Shown: one piece after another, positions 27,457 to 40,205 of the stretch
How the letters are laid out: each line of letters begins with the position of its first letter
Numbering within the stretch: position 1 is the first letter of the stretch
Origin: Nymphalis io
Taxonomy: Eukaryota; Arthropoda; Insecta; Lepidoptera; Nymphalidae
Direction of reading: 5' to 3'
NCBI RefSeq assembly: GCF_905147045.1
Contig: NC_065906.1
Span: 8,494,001 to 8,558,000, forward strand
DNA: 64,000 nt
Notes under the pieces: generated by a model
What the model was told of the DNA's origin: nothing
Databases searched by the model: none
The model's input: only the letters and a program-made list of their open reading frames with translations
Position numbers and translations under genes: made by a program

Positions 27457-27631
27457 GTCGAGATAGCCACTGGACTACACAAATCGCTTGAATCTTAACC
27501 GATGATCGCGGCTTCAAGCCCAGGCATGCGACACTGAATATTCGGGTGTTTTCGGGAATTCATCACGTGCTCGGCAGTGAAGACAAACATTGTGAGGAAA
27601 TCTATTTGTGTCTAATTTTACTGAAATCTAT
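27457..27631 (+). repeat. SINE-B head-half fragment
   Basis: GTCGAGATAGCCACTGG, TTGAATCTTAACCGATGATC and AACATTGTGAGGAAATC follow the SINE-B sense order; diverged. Confidence 0.65.
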
Positions 27632-28384
27632 AGTATATTACCTGCGCGTGAGTTAATCTTACGTCAAACTAACATACTTCGCGTTACTGTGTTTCGGCAA
27701 TCATACATAACATCAGGTAGACTTCTTAGTTATTTGTCTTCTTGAATAAAATTAAAAAATATATCCGATTTCTCTTCAATTATTCCTTAAAATAACTATA
27801 TTAATGTGTACAAAATATCCTTCCAATGTGTTAATTTTATTTCGTTTAAGTATACAGATTACGTGATTGTAATTTTAGCAGCGCCAGTTTTCACAATAGA
27901 AAACAAAATGGTATCATAACTGAGTATAACTCCGGAGTAGCGAGCAGTAAAAGCTCCGTTGGTTTATCGAGATGCGATTTGCTATTCACGAAGCGGATGA
28001 TTTTAGAAGTGGCTGACGTAAAACGTATAGCAAATTCTCTTTTGCGTTTAAGTTATCAGCATTTTCAGTTTTATTTATTAAATAAATTCCTTTTTGAAAT
28101 AGCAATATCAAATATATAAAGTTATGATTCTAGTTATTTAAGCAAATTCTCTATTAACGTAGTCATTTGAAAGTCATACGTTATTGGATACCTACGTAAT
28201 ATATTCGTGATGTTTAAAGGTTTCACTTCAGGTGGCGTCATTGAGTATTCAATGGAGACTGTCAGTCAATTATTATGATGGTACCATCAAGTAACTACAT
28301 CCATAAATACAGGAACTGTTAAGACAAATTATTCTAATACGACCGAAGAAAATTCAGGTTTACAATAATTATCTATGTATGTGC

Positions 28385-28550
28385 TCACCGTGACCACTCG
28401 AGCATAACACTGCTAACCTGCCATAATTTTCCTTTTTGCTACTGAGATTTTCACGCAAACATAATTAATTTTATAGGCAAAATCCCTCAATTCGAACCCG
28501 GGGCTTCATGACTTGCAGCCAAAGAGCAGCTACTAGATCGATGAGACAGA
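28385..28550 (-). repeat. Single copy of a further tRNA-derived SINE type
   Basis: The complement has CATCGATCTAGTAGCTGC and CCCCGGGTTCGAATTGAGGG, a tRNA-like A/B box pair. The remainder is diverged and the borders are approximate. Confidence 0.5.
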
Positions 28551-29427
28551 TACGTAATGCAGATGTTATAAATCAAAATTGCTTTTGTACGCCAAAAAAG
28601 TTTAAGCTAAGGGAACAAGAATGAACGCCTTATCTCTTACAGTACATTAGCAACAAAAATCAACCAACAACAAACCTTAATCGCAAACTCTCTAAAATGT
28701 TAAATTTTCACGCGCTCGTCGCATGAGTCAGGTGAAAGTATTCGGACGTTCAGAACGATGATTGTGAATTATATTTTATCTCTTTATAACAGTATTATAT
28801 GCTTAAGACATAATTAATTATAATTATTACTTGTATGATTTTAAAGAGGTACAATTTTTTTTTGTGCTCTACTTAAAATCGAGGTCGTTAATATAATATT
28901 ATTACTACTGTTCGCCCAGCGATAGAAGTTTGACCATTTATTGAAAATTTTAGGAAGACATATATGATTTCCTTGTTTCGAACATTTTATTTTCTATTCT
29001 TTTTTCAATATTTTAATGATAGCTCCAAAGCTTCTTTATATTATATATTTATAATAGCTACTAAACTTAAAAAAAAAACGAGGAAATCGGTTCATAAAAC
29101 TGAACTATTTCGTCTTAATCTATTATAGATGAACATTACCAATATATTTGGAGAAATGGGAAATTTCGGTACTTAGAAGCAATGTTTTAAGCCTAAAAAC
29201 TAAATGGTCCATCGTTTTATTATTATTTCGCAAAAATAAATATTTATAGAAATTTCAATACACCAATCCTATTAGTTACGGTCAGTGCCTGCCAAATATA
29301 GCTTTCAGTTCAATCGAAAAAATATTGTAAAAATATTTCATTCGTATCTAAAGTAAATAAAATAATTCCACTAAATTTGATCTAGTTCTAGAAATAAATA
29401 TGAGTATGTATTTATATTGTATATAAA

Positions 29428-29500
29428 ATAGGAACGTGGATGGGCAGTTGAGCCACCTGATGATAAATGGTCACCATCGTCCATAGACGTTCGCAAGCGA
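29428..29500 (-). repeat. SINE-A fragment
   Basis: Tail-proximal part only: AAAATAGGAACGTGGATGGG, GAGCCACCTGATGATAAATG. Confidence 0.6.
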
Positions 29501-29979
29501 TGAAGATGGTGATAAAGTGAGTGAATAAAAAACAGTAATCAGTAACAATGTGTGTATAAATATAAAAAATACACATTCTTTGTTACATACATGATACAGT
29601 TACACAATTATTTAATTTAAATAAAAATATGAATTGTTTCTTCTGGACAAATTAATTATTATTTAAGCGAAAAAAGATTTCATGTTTTTTTTTAATTATT
29701 TTTTTAGTTTAGGACTTTAATATTCTGACACGTGCTTATTTAAATTTTGTATTGTTTGCCAGATGGAAATTAAGAACATACGTGGCAAAATTTGTTTCGT
29801 AAATATTCACAACACGAAGCGCACGTACCTCGTAAATTTTATTATAGTGGTAAATGTCATTTATTGATGGAAACGTGTTACAGTTAAGGGTACAAGTATA
29901 TCGTACGACCTTTCGATTATCCCCTTCGCCAGTGTCACGCCGCGGGCTATGTGAAAACGTCACGTTTTGTCTGAATGTT

Positions 29980-30125
29980 GGTGGATCAAACCCGGGCAAG
30001 CACCATTGATTTTTCATGAGCTTAATTTGTGTTTATAATTTATATAGTGCTCGACGACGAAGGAAACCTACATGAGTCACAATGCTGCTGAGTGGTGGAA
30101 TAAGTTCCAAGAAATATGTACATAA
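29980..30125 (+). repeat. SINE-B fragment
   Basis: AAACCCGGGCAAGCACC, CATGAGCTTAATTTGTGT and GGAATAAG in sense order; the tRNA head is lost or diverged. Confidence 0.6.
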
Positions 30126-30615
30126 ACTCTGAATGATGTGTGCCAATCGTACCAGTATGGCTAAATTGACCCTGAAATGAAATAAAGTTAATGATGATGG
30201 GTGAACGTATGTATATACATAGGTCTTAGGAAAATAACAAACAGTGTCAATCGAAAATCGAATAGAAAAAAAAATATGTTAATAGTTTTATCATTAGTAG
30301 TACCTACCGAGTACGCAACAGAGTTTATATAATAATAAAATTAATGAAATAATATTTTTTTATGATATTTTTTTAAGAAATACACTTGTATAGATGAAAT
30401 TAAATGATTGTCGATGAAATAAAACCTTATTTGAAAACAGTCAAAACGTGAGAGTTGTTTCCGAGATAAACGAAATAAATTGATGTACCAGAATTAATAA
30501 TTTAATATTATAGGATACAATAACGTAAAAATGCATTTGTGTATTTTACTGTTTCTCGAAAATTGAAACTAGATGTACATGCCAGGAAAACTATATTTCA
30601 TTTTATAAATTACCC

Positions 30616-30830
30616 AGTAGCAATATGTGAACATTCCACTGTTGGGTTAAGGGCTTCTCTCCTTTTTGAGAACAAGGTTTTGGCGCTTATTCCGCCACAT
30701 ACTTCAATGCGAGTTGACGGAATACACATGTGGCAGAATTTCAGTGAAATTAGATACATGCAAAGTTTCCTCACAATGTTTTCCTTCACCGCCAAGCACG
30801 AGATGAATTAAAAACCAAATTAAGCATATA
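30616..30830 (-). repeat. SINE-B fragment without tRNA head
   Basis: AGAATTTCAGTGAAATTAG and TTTTCCTTCACCGCCAAGCA are clear; the copy stops before the B-box half. Confidence 0.75.
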
Positions 30831-31214
30831 CATTGGATCCTGTCTATATTTTATGCTTTATTGCTATTCGCTTAATTTCAAAGTTTAATTATATTTTACG
30901 AGCCATCAAACGTTATGTTACATTCCGAGCTGAGCTCAAATTTACATTGATGTAATTAAAATTTAGATACGACTCAAAATTTCATCGAAGAGATTCGGAA
31001 GTCGAAACTTCAGCGAACTAACACGAGATGAATTTGTATGCTATTTTAACCTGAAATATATTCAAAATTTTATGATTGCGTCGCATACTTTGTAATAGTA
31101 AAGTGAGAGTCAAGGCAGCATATTGGAAGGAATTCTTGGATTGGGAAAAGCGCCACAGAATATACTTATATATATATATATATATTTGGCATCCAGAATA
31201 TCTGGTATTAAAAA

Positions 31215-31760
31215 TATTGCTCGCACCTTTGGGATGGCTCCGCTAAGTACCTATTGGAGGCCTTGGACCGGTTGCAACGACGTGCAGTGCGCATTATTGC
31301 CGACGTAAAGGTCACAAACACCCTTGAACCTTTACAATTGCGTCGTGAGATAGTAGCACTGAGCGCTTTCTAACGACTGTATCACGGCGAGTGCTCTGAG
31401 GAATTATTCTCTCTAATTCCTGCTTCCCCCTTCCTTCTTAAGTCCACGCGAGCTGGTTCTCGATGTCATCGCCTAACTGTGACATCAATTCCATCGCGAA
31501 CAAAGAAATTTGGCAACTCCTTTCTTTGTCGCACTTCCAAAAAATGGAATTCCTTACCAGCTCACGTGTTCCCCTCCTCTTACAACCCGGGTTCCTTCAA
31601 ACGAGGCGTGAAGAGGCATCTTGCGGGCCGGCAAGGCGAAGGCAGCTAGTGCAGAACGTTTTTCCCGTCTGTACTGGCCGTCGTCGCGTTTGGACTCTAC
31701 TACCACTTACCATCAGGTGGAGTAGAGTCATTTGCCCTCCCGGCGAATATAAAAAAAAAG
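31215..31760 (+). pseudogene. 3' end of a CR1/Jockey-like LINE
   Basis: Shifted frames give LDRLQRRAVRIIADV, LQLRREIVALSAFYRL, KKWNSLPAHVFP and FKRGVKRHL, the C-terminal part of LINE ORF2 common in Lepidoptera. The region is more GC-rich than its surroundings, ends in a short A-run near 31750, and is broken by frameshifts. A TA repeat at about 31167-31186 precedes it. Confidence 0.7.
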
Positions 31761-33302
31761 TATTACAAAAACCTCGAATTGGTCTTTATTAAAAAATGAA
31801 CACCAAATAATACAAATTGATGTAAATTACTCACCCAATTACTCTTAAAAATTAAAAAAACATAATTGAACACAGGCAATAAATCAAAAGTCGTGCCAAT
31901 AATTAATTAATTTACCTCTCTGTTCACCAACAAAATGACGGTTTATAAATTAGCGCCCGACTTTTTTTTTACCAACGCTGTTGTAGAGATCATGGCATCT
32001 ATATTTTAATTTGTAATTATGACATAAATGTGTAAGTATCGTATCGCGCATCAAGGAGTAAATGGAAACATCACGCATATGTTGGATATTCACCCACATG
32101 GATTGCCCCCAAGATACAGTGCAATAACGTGGTGGGTTAACCCTTTCCCCAACTATAGGACATTTACGAATTGTATATGATTATAAAATATATATATTTT
32201 ATACAGAAAATATTAACATTAATTATATTAATAGATGCATGTCGTTTCATGCATCAATTTTTAAAAATCGCTTTTATAAAAATAGCACACAACTAGGATA
32301 CTTAAATCCCTCCGGAGCGATATTGAAACATTCAATTCAGTTTATGGAAATATTTTAAAGATATCAGTCTCGATTCTTTTGTACACTCGATTTGATAGAA
32401 CTCAAATACAGTTATCTCTTTCTTCGGTGAAGGTTTGAAAAGGATACCATGTATTTTGTTTTATATTTATATGGACCATCGTCTCGACAGAAATATTTTG
32501 TGTGAATATGATTTCAATCAGTCAAGTCGTTGGAAAGTTCTCTGATCACAAACAGACACGACGATGACTACATATATATAAAAAATTGACATAATTTTAA
32601 TTTAAAATTTTACAACCTACAAGCAATTTTCCACAAAAAATTTCTAAAATATTCATACATTTTATAAAGTATAAAACCTTTTTTTTACGTAGCGCCATAT
32701 TAATCGTAAGTTTAAAATATTCAATGATTAACTCAGGGATGGTTGAGTAGTAGAGAAATGGTGAAAGTGTATGCGCAAACTCAATGACCCATGTGTGTGT
32801 CGGTTTGTTTGTCACGACTAGCTTTCCTTTTAATAATTACTGGCCACTAGCCTTTCGCCCGTAGCGGTGTCTTTCTACAATTGACAGCTTTATATAAAAC
32901 ATTAACAAGTAAGACTTGCTACTCGCCGCTCGTTACAGTTTACGTCACTTTAATTAATTTTATTATTGAGACTAAGTTAAAGTTTTGTTGATAAAATTTG
33001 CTACTTCATACACCGTCTCCTACTTACGTGTGCGTAAAAGCAAAATTACACACCATAATAAGAGTATATAAGCAATTTTAAATATTAGAATTCAACCATA
33101 ACAATTTTGTCTTTGTGTAGATAAAAGTTTTAATGTACTCGTAAATATAGTACATGTAATATATATATGCCGTACTGATCAAGGAGCGGTGCACGTAAAT
33201 ACCTCGCGCAATCTCTTTCAGCTAGTCTGTTCGAATTTCATGTAAAAGGAACGTTTGAAAGGGGACGAAATGTATGTTAATTAAAGAAAAGCGTAAAGTT
33301 TT
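31761..33302. other. Non-coding DNA
   Basis: Only a short Helitron-like end (CTAG at 32847) is recognised. Confidence 0.45.
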
Positions 33303-33524
33303 TATATATAAAATGGGAAGGCGGACGGATCACCTGATGGTAAGTCACCATCGCCCATACACATTGACATTGTAATAAATATTAACCATCCCATCCATCG
33401 TCAATGCGCCTCTTGCTCACTCATCCTTCAAACCGGAACACAACAATATTACTGTTTGGTAGTAGAATATGTAATGGGTCTGTACCCTCCCAGACCGGCT
33501 TGCCCAAAGCTCTACCAAAAAGTA
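33303..33524 (-). repeat. SINE-A copy, diverged and shortened
   Basis: Retains GGATCACCTGATGGTAAGTC, CCTTCAAACCGGAACACAAC and GCTCTACC with several deletions. Confidence 0.75.
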
Positions 33525-33725
33525 TCAGAAATTCAACTCACCTTCAAATGAATAGTTAATATATTTACGGCTTAATGCTTTCTTCAACCCAGACAGATGC
33601 AAAAAATGACAGAGCGTCGTTTGAAATTGAAAATATTTGCATTTTTTTTTATAAAAATATAAATAATTAACGACAGTGGTCATAAATAATAAATCTATCA
33701 AGAGAAACTATTAATTTCAATAGTT

Positions 33726-33830
33726 TCCTTACTAATATTATAAATGCGAATGTGAGTTTGTTTTTTTAGGTTTTACATCTTAACTACTAAACCGATAACG
33801 TCTTAGATCAATCAAACAGGTTTCGCGAAA
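33726..33830 (+). mobile_element. Helitron-like 5' fragment
   Basis: TCCTTACTAATATTATAAAT followed by GCGAA, like the 5' end at 20580. No CTAG end was found; it is truncated before the SINE-A at 33916. Confidence 0.5.
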
Positions 33831-33915
33831 CATTGAAAGTGTAAATGGTTACTTGAGCCAGAATAGCTAGACATTGTATAATAATAAATATCGGTACCAG
33901 TATCTGTGCACGATG

Positions 33916-34204
33916 TTTTTTTTATAGTATAGAAAGGCGGACGAGCATATGGGCCACCTGATGATAAGTGGTCACTAACGTCCATAGACATTGGCATTGT
34001 AAGAAATGTTAACCATCACTTACATCACCAATGCGCCACCAATCTTGGGAATTAAGATGTTATGTCCCTTGTGCCTGTAATTACACTGGCTCACTCACCC
34101 TTCAAACCGGAACACAACAATACCAAGTACTGGTGTTTTGCGGTAGAATATCTAATGAGTGGGTGGTACCTACCAGAAGAGCTTGCACAAAGCTATACCA
34201 CCTG
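33916..34204 (-). repeat. SINE-A copy (full length)
   Basis: T-run, GAGCATATGGGCCACCTGAT and TACCACCTGTA end, little diverged. Confidence 0.85.
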
Positions 34205-34824
34205 TACATTTATTAAGTAATATTAGCAATTAAACTGCCATCCAAAATTAATAAGTATGTTTAGATAAGTACGAGTATAATGTGTAAAACTAAAATAATA
34301 ATTATACAGAAATGTAATTCCCAAAGCTATGAAGTTTAGTCAGCAAGACCTTTATCCCTTTAGAACCTTTGAGGAATTCTGATGTGCGTATAGTTTGACC
34401 CACATTGACCTTAAGCCCTTGTAAGTTAATATATGTATATACTTAACATACCTACGTTTAATTTTGTTAACTAAGCTGTTATATGCTTAGTTTATAGCCG
34501 TTATATTAATATTAACGATTCAGACGTTATTGTGCAAGCCTTTCTGACTGACGTGATGGGCTGACTAAAAAAAAGATATATATATTCCCGTTTACCAATT
34601 AAGCGTACATAGAGTTTGTTTTAGGAGTGGGGACGACAATGGTCAGATCTGCGACTTTACATGTGACCCGTAAACCATAGACTATCGACGCTAATTGTTT
34701 TATTCAATAACTGGGGTATGTAATACTACTTAAACCGCGCGGTTTCACCTGAGTTAAACGTTCCTGCTCGGCCCACGTGGGTCGTAACTTGTAGTGTAAT
34801 GTGATATAAACCTTTATACTGACT

Positions 34825-35174
34825 GACTGCCTCGTTGGTATAGTGGCTAGATGTAAGGATGCAGACCCGGAGGTCCTGGGTTCAATTCCCAGGACAGGCG
34901 AATAAAAAGTTATTGGGTTCTCAGTAGCAGCTCGGAAGTTAGAAGTGTTTACACTCCCGTGACTCAGAAAGTACGTAAAGCCGTTCATCCTGCGCCTGAA
35001 CTCTTTCCAGTCGGGTCGGATTGCCGTCCCATCGGATTATGAGAACTAGGGAATTGAGAGCACACTTGTGTTTGCGCATACATTTGTGCACTATTATATC
35101 TCAGCGCAGTTGGCTAATCTCTCTATTTGATTGGCCGTCGTGGCCAAAATCGGTCTGGAGGACATTATTATTAA
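34825..35174 (+). repeat. SINE-C (tRNA-derived), about 350 bp
   Basis: The head has pol III A-box TGGTATAGTGG at 34836-34846 and B-box GGTTCAATTCC at 34879-34889. The body ends GTCTGGAGGACATTATT. Two more copies at 58972 and 63042 share head, body and end. Confidence 0.85.
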
Positions 35175-38100
35175 CCTTTCTAAATGAGTAACCTTTCTAA
35201 GGCTAATTTATTCAAATAAAAAAAAATTATATACCTCCTAAAGCAATTCCTAAACAGACACCACGCCGTTTTCGTTTTATTATATGTGTATATATACACA
35301 CATACGTACTCAGCACACAGCGAAACTGGATTTCACCAAAGGTCACATGTGTCGACGACGCATTGTCGCATTGTAAATAAAAACGAAAGCCAAAACGGAC
35401 CAGTGAAACTTGAACCGGCCAGTTATGGATTATTTCTAAGAACAGAAAAAAACGGAAGTGGCATACTATCATATTTTATTTATAAACGAAGAGTACAAAC
35501 GGTTTCATTCGTGAGAACTTCGGACATGAAGATGAGATCTATATATTGGGAACGTGGCTGGGGTTGTTAACATCGACTAAATTCTGTGGTTTTCGTATCA
35601 CATGTTTTACGTGAATATGCAACTATTTTTAAATAATATTTTAGCCCTATAACATATCTTTCAGAATTGATCGAAATTATATTTTTTAAATGTATTGATT
35701 CGGTAAGTGGGATACATTACGTAACTCATTTGTTATCTGATAATTATCTGTTTCCTTTTTATTATTATAAAATGTCTTTGGATGTGGAACATCCATCGGC
35801 GTGCCTTGGATTAAGAAAAATGGCATGACGCTCTCTTATATTGTCATTCTATGCCACTGCTCGAGAAAATGTATTTATTTTATTAGGAAACCCTGATTTT
35901 ATTTATCTCGACACAGTAAATAAACATTTAAAATTTAATTTAAGAATTCAAAAATATATATTTGTAAGTTTTTTTTTTTTAGTTCACCCTTCTATAAAAT
36001 AAAGCTTAATAGCTTTGCGGAATTGCTGGTTTGCACTCAAGGCGATAGGATCGAGTAGAAAGTATTGTTTTTGTGTTTAATTTTGTTGGTTAATATAATA
36101 GGTCAATTAGGTCTGTAACATTACGAGCGCGCTTAAAGCGCAATATGGTAACTAATAAAAACCGCTGACAATTTTTTTCCGTAATACTCTCGTCTTAACA
36201 GCGCCACAGCGTCTGATTTAAAAAATAAATATTTCTTTGCTTATTCTTTGACATGCGACAGATGTGGTTTTTCGCGGAAAAAATAAGAAACTTTTCATCG
36301 TTGCTTAGCACTAGCTAATTTGTAAATATAATTATAAATAAAAAAAATTGTAAATACTTACTAATCTTTAAAATTGAATCTAAATCTTTTAGAGATCTAA
36401 AGATGTAATAGATTAAATTTTATTAACCGCTGAAAAATATAATAAGGTTAAATTATACATATAACCTTTTATTTCTAATTTTGAACTGGATTTGAAAAAT
36501 AAGAGATTAACAATTTTGCTTTATACCTCTTAAGGCATAACTCTATGATTCAATTTTCGAATTACCTATTTTTAGTTTTATTATCTTTATATTTGTTATT
36601 TCAGCTTTTGTTATTTTTGTTGGATATACTGAACATAAATAAATGCCATTTCGAATATTATTTTTTTAGCATATTTTTTACATTAAAATAAAAGAAAGCT
36701 TAGCGAACTCTTTTCCTTTTGATTTTAAATTGTAGGATTTTTAATTATCGGACAATTTTGTTCTTCGAGACACACACTTCATTCGTGAATATGCAATATA
36801 TTTAAAGGACTTATAACTATGTCAATCATAAGTATTATATTTGATTATATACTAACACATGTGCACATACTGGTTTTTTAAACTATATATAAGTTATGTA
36901 CCTCGATTTATTTTCATATTCGAAAGTTTTACGAGCACTATAACTATAATATATCTATTATGATTTTCAATCACAATTAAAATTTACATACAATAAGTCA
37001 TCTCCATAGTAATCATGTTCGGTGATGTTTTTAGGGTTTCGTATATCCGATCAAAATACAAAACCCTTATATAATCACTAGTATCTGTCTGTCTGCTGTC
37101 ATATAAACAATATGTTACAGTCTATTTACACAGAATCTACTGAATTTAGTTTAAAAGTGTATAATATTATAATTGTCACTAATTTAAGATGTTATAATTT
37201 ACTACTGTAAATAGTTTTTTTTTAATTAATTTCAAACATTTTATTACATTACAGAAATCATGATCATTACATAGGATTTGATTTAAATTTACATTATTAA
37301 TTTTTATTATTTTAGTCAAATTTTAAAATAGTCCCTCCCGATTCCCACCCGACGCAAAGCTGCCCATAATGCAGGCCGCATTTCCGCGTTGTATGGCAAT
37401 GGACAACCTTTGACTATAATATATGTATATATATATCTACTGAATAAAATGATTGAGATTTGTTACTGAATTTAGTGATCGGATCATAATTATCAGCGGA
37501 TATAAACAAATCTTCTATTAAATTTTGATTTTTTAAATTCTTTGTATGCCATATCAATTTTTTCATAAGATTATTCATACTTAGAAAGCTATTATAAAAT
37601 TTTTAAGGATTACAAGTTTTGTAATTAAATATTAACTCAGTTCGAATCAACCGATTAAGCTGATATTTTAAAAACACTTATGCTATTGGTAATAACAAAT
37701 TCTAATGTGGTTTTAGTTTGTGATATAAATGAGAGCTTTTTCGCGTCGCGAGTTAAGTAGTCGTCGTCATGTAATTATTTTATTGTTATAACGTTATTTG
37801 TTATTATTTAAACGTTTCTATCATAATACCTCGTAATATGCGTACGTTCTCTACGCGATATCGACTCACACTTTACCAGTTTTTTTATCTATGGATTCGC
37901 ATACGTCAATTTAGAACAAATTCTTATTTAACAATAAAATAAAAACGAATGCAACTATTAATATACATACGTCATAATAGTAGCGGACGGTATAATTTTC
38001 TTTATGCGTGAAAGTTTTATAGAAATGCTTAATTAAAATATTAAGCTCAGTAGTATAATATATAACCTACCTATATATACAACGTTGAAAAATATTTGAC

Positions 38101-39924
38101 ATAAATATTTAATGCAGTTTTTTTATATAAAAAATAGATATATTTTGTTTTATTATGAATGAGTAAGCTGAATAATACTTTACTTCAAAATAATTAAAAA
38201 AGTTTTTTTTTTTTACGAAAGATACTTCAGCGACCATGAGGCTATTTTTACAAGAACTGAAGTGAAACCGCTCACGAGTCATTTCGAAGTCGTGTCTAGT
38301 CTGATTCGTCATCGTTTGTATTCCATAAATGTAACGATTCACTTTCTAATTCAGACTAAATGCTTATTTATACAGTTGATTTAAAGCTAAATAAGAACAG
38401 ATGGATTTTAGATTCATAAAATTTCTTTTTGTAAATTCTATATATTTGTAAATTTTATTACATATATTGATTGACCAAAAACTTTCGAATTAATAAAATA
38501 TAAAATGCTTACGCTAAATCCAATAGGATATTCCACTATTTGATATCTACCACGCAAAAGATAAGAGAATTTAAATGAATTCCATTAAATGTGGCTAGTA
38601 ATAAAAACTATTATAATGTTCAAGACGCCAAATGCAACGTACTCTACCAACTAATTTACAATTCTGTATAAAGTATAAGTAGTCGAAAGACTTACTTTTT
38701 ACGTATTTTATTCTGAATGGAATATAAATGTTATTATTCAAAGAAAACTCAATGTTAAAAAATTATAACCTAAAAAATATACCTACAGGAGATTTGATCG
38801 TAAAGATTAATAACAGTTCCACGAACTTGAATAGTTAACTAGAATGATAGTCGACAAAGTTTTGAACAATGTAAAAGCATTACTCTAAATAATTACATAA
38901 GAGATAACTTAAAACAATTTAATTAAAATATTTGACAAAGTTGGGCTATCGTCAGATCAAATCGAAATTATGTTTGTAAAATTGATGTGTTTGAAAAATC
39001 GTATCATAAGTATGTCCAGATAAGATCAGATTATCTTTAATAGTAACAATGGCTAGTTCATTGTTAAGAGGATTCAAGCCTTTATATATTTTTGTTTTTT
39101 TTTTTCTATAAAATAAGAAGAAAGTTGCACATCGAACGAAAACGCATCTCGTTGCCTTTCACTCAAAACACCGGGTCTTGCGTCATTCAAGTACGACGTT
39201 ACAACGCTAGAGTTCACTCACTTTAAAACTTACCCATAAGCCTTATCGACCACTGAATATGTAGTTGACAATTTTATATCTTTTTAAAAATAATTTACGT
39301 ATTTCACACTTTGTAATCTCAATTAGAGCTTAGCCCGGACTCTAGGTTTAGTAATAGAAATATTTTTCGTAAATGAGATTTTTTTTTAATACGATAGTAT
39401 ATAAACAGCCAAATTATCAAAAACATATATTATAATTTTCTTATGATTTAAATAATTTTAAAATTGTGCTTTTGTTTTTTTTTTTATTTGCTTAACTAAT
39501 GTTAAATTTTTGATGTTATATAAACATGATATTTTTTAATGCTATTTTTAAAATAAGAAAAAAATCTTTTAAACTCTTTTAAAATTGCATGGTACACGTA
39601 ACCGAAGTTACAATACAATATTATATTTTATTTCCAAATTAATTATTGTAAAATAACCAACTCAAATACTGTGGGTATTAATAACCTTTTCCTGGCACAA
39701 GAGGAGTAAACCCAAAGAAACAACTTTGACACCGATATCAATTGACGCAATATCATTGGTCGAGAACTTGAATAATCTGTGATTCACTATGGCTTCGCGA
39801 AAAAATGACATTTTCAATGTCCGCAAAGTTGTAATCGGAATTTCGAAAATTAAATTAATGTGGTTATAACTAATTAAATGGAATAGTGTTGTATTATAAA
39901 CAAAGGTAAATTAATCAAGAACTG
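35175..39924. other. Non-coding DNA
   Basis: A GC-richer patch at 35255-35570 carries ORFs on both strands that I cannot assign. A common-repeat fragment lies at 37032. Otherwise AT-rich with no gene seen. Confidence 0.45.
37032..37105 (+). repeat. Fragment of a widespread repeat (AGGGTTTCGTAT...CTGTCTGTC)
   Basis: TTTAGGGTTTCGTA, AAACCCTTATA and CACTAGTATCTGTCTGTC in the order seen in a common insect dispersed repeat; only about 75 bp remain. Confidence 0.4.
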
Positions 39925-40020
39925 TTTATAGTGCGTAATACAGCAGAACAATTAGAAAATCGGATGCAATTTGTTTACTACGATTTGTTTACCTTTACTC
40001 CTATTCCGCTTGAAATAGGG
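39925..40020 (+). repeat. Dispersed diverged repeat, copy 1
   Basis: TATAGTGCGTAATACAGCAG ... GTTTACCTTTACTCCTATTC aligns by eye with 53725-53810 and 63430-63530. Not a family I can name. Confidence 0.45.
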
Positions 40021-40075
40021 TATACAATTAAGTACATAACAGCAAAAAATATTTTCCTTTTTTTATCGCTGAAAA

Positions 40076-40205
40076 AACGCGTTACGCGTTCCCCTACGGG
40101 AACAGTGGGGAACGGGAAGGCCCCGAACATCAAAATACCAACTAAAAACCAGCGGTACCCTTTCCATCTTACGAGGAGCGCCACGGGATCGCCTTCGCAT
40201 GCTTG
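40076..40205. other. GC-rich island of unknown nature
   Basis: About 130 bp much richer in GC than its surroundings (CGTTCCCCTACGGGAACAG, TTACGAGGAGCGCCACGGGA). Open frames on both strands are a consequence of composition. It looks like an inserted repeat fragment next to the dispersed repeat at 39925, but I found no second copy in the window. Confidence 0.4.

Noticed and set aside
29736..30017. 93-codon minus-strand ORF
   Set aside because: It overlaps the SINE-B fragment (NQWCLPGFDPPTF is typical of SINE-B antisense) and has no splice or composition support.
31160..31190. TA-repeat as a possible promoter TATA box
   Set aside because: It lies next to a 5'-truncated LINE fragment and no gene follows; it is a microsatellite.
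34836..34889. Possible tRNA gene (A and B boxes)
   Set aside because: It is the head of SINE-C. The sequence continues into a shared SINE body and does not pair into a full cloverleaf.
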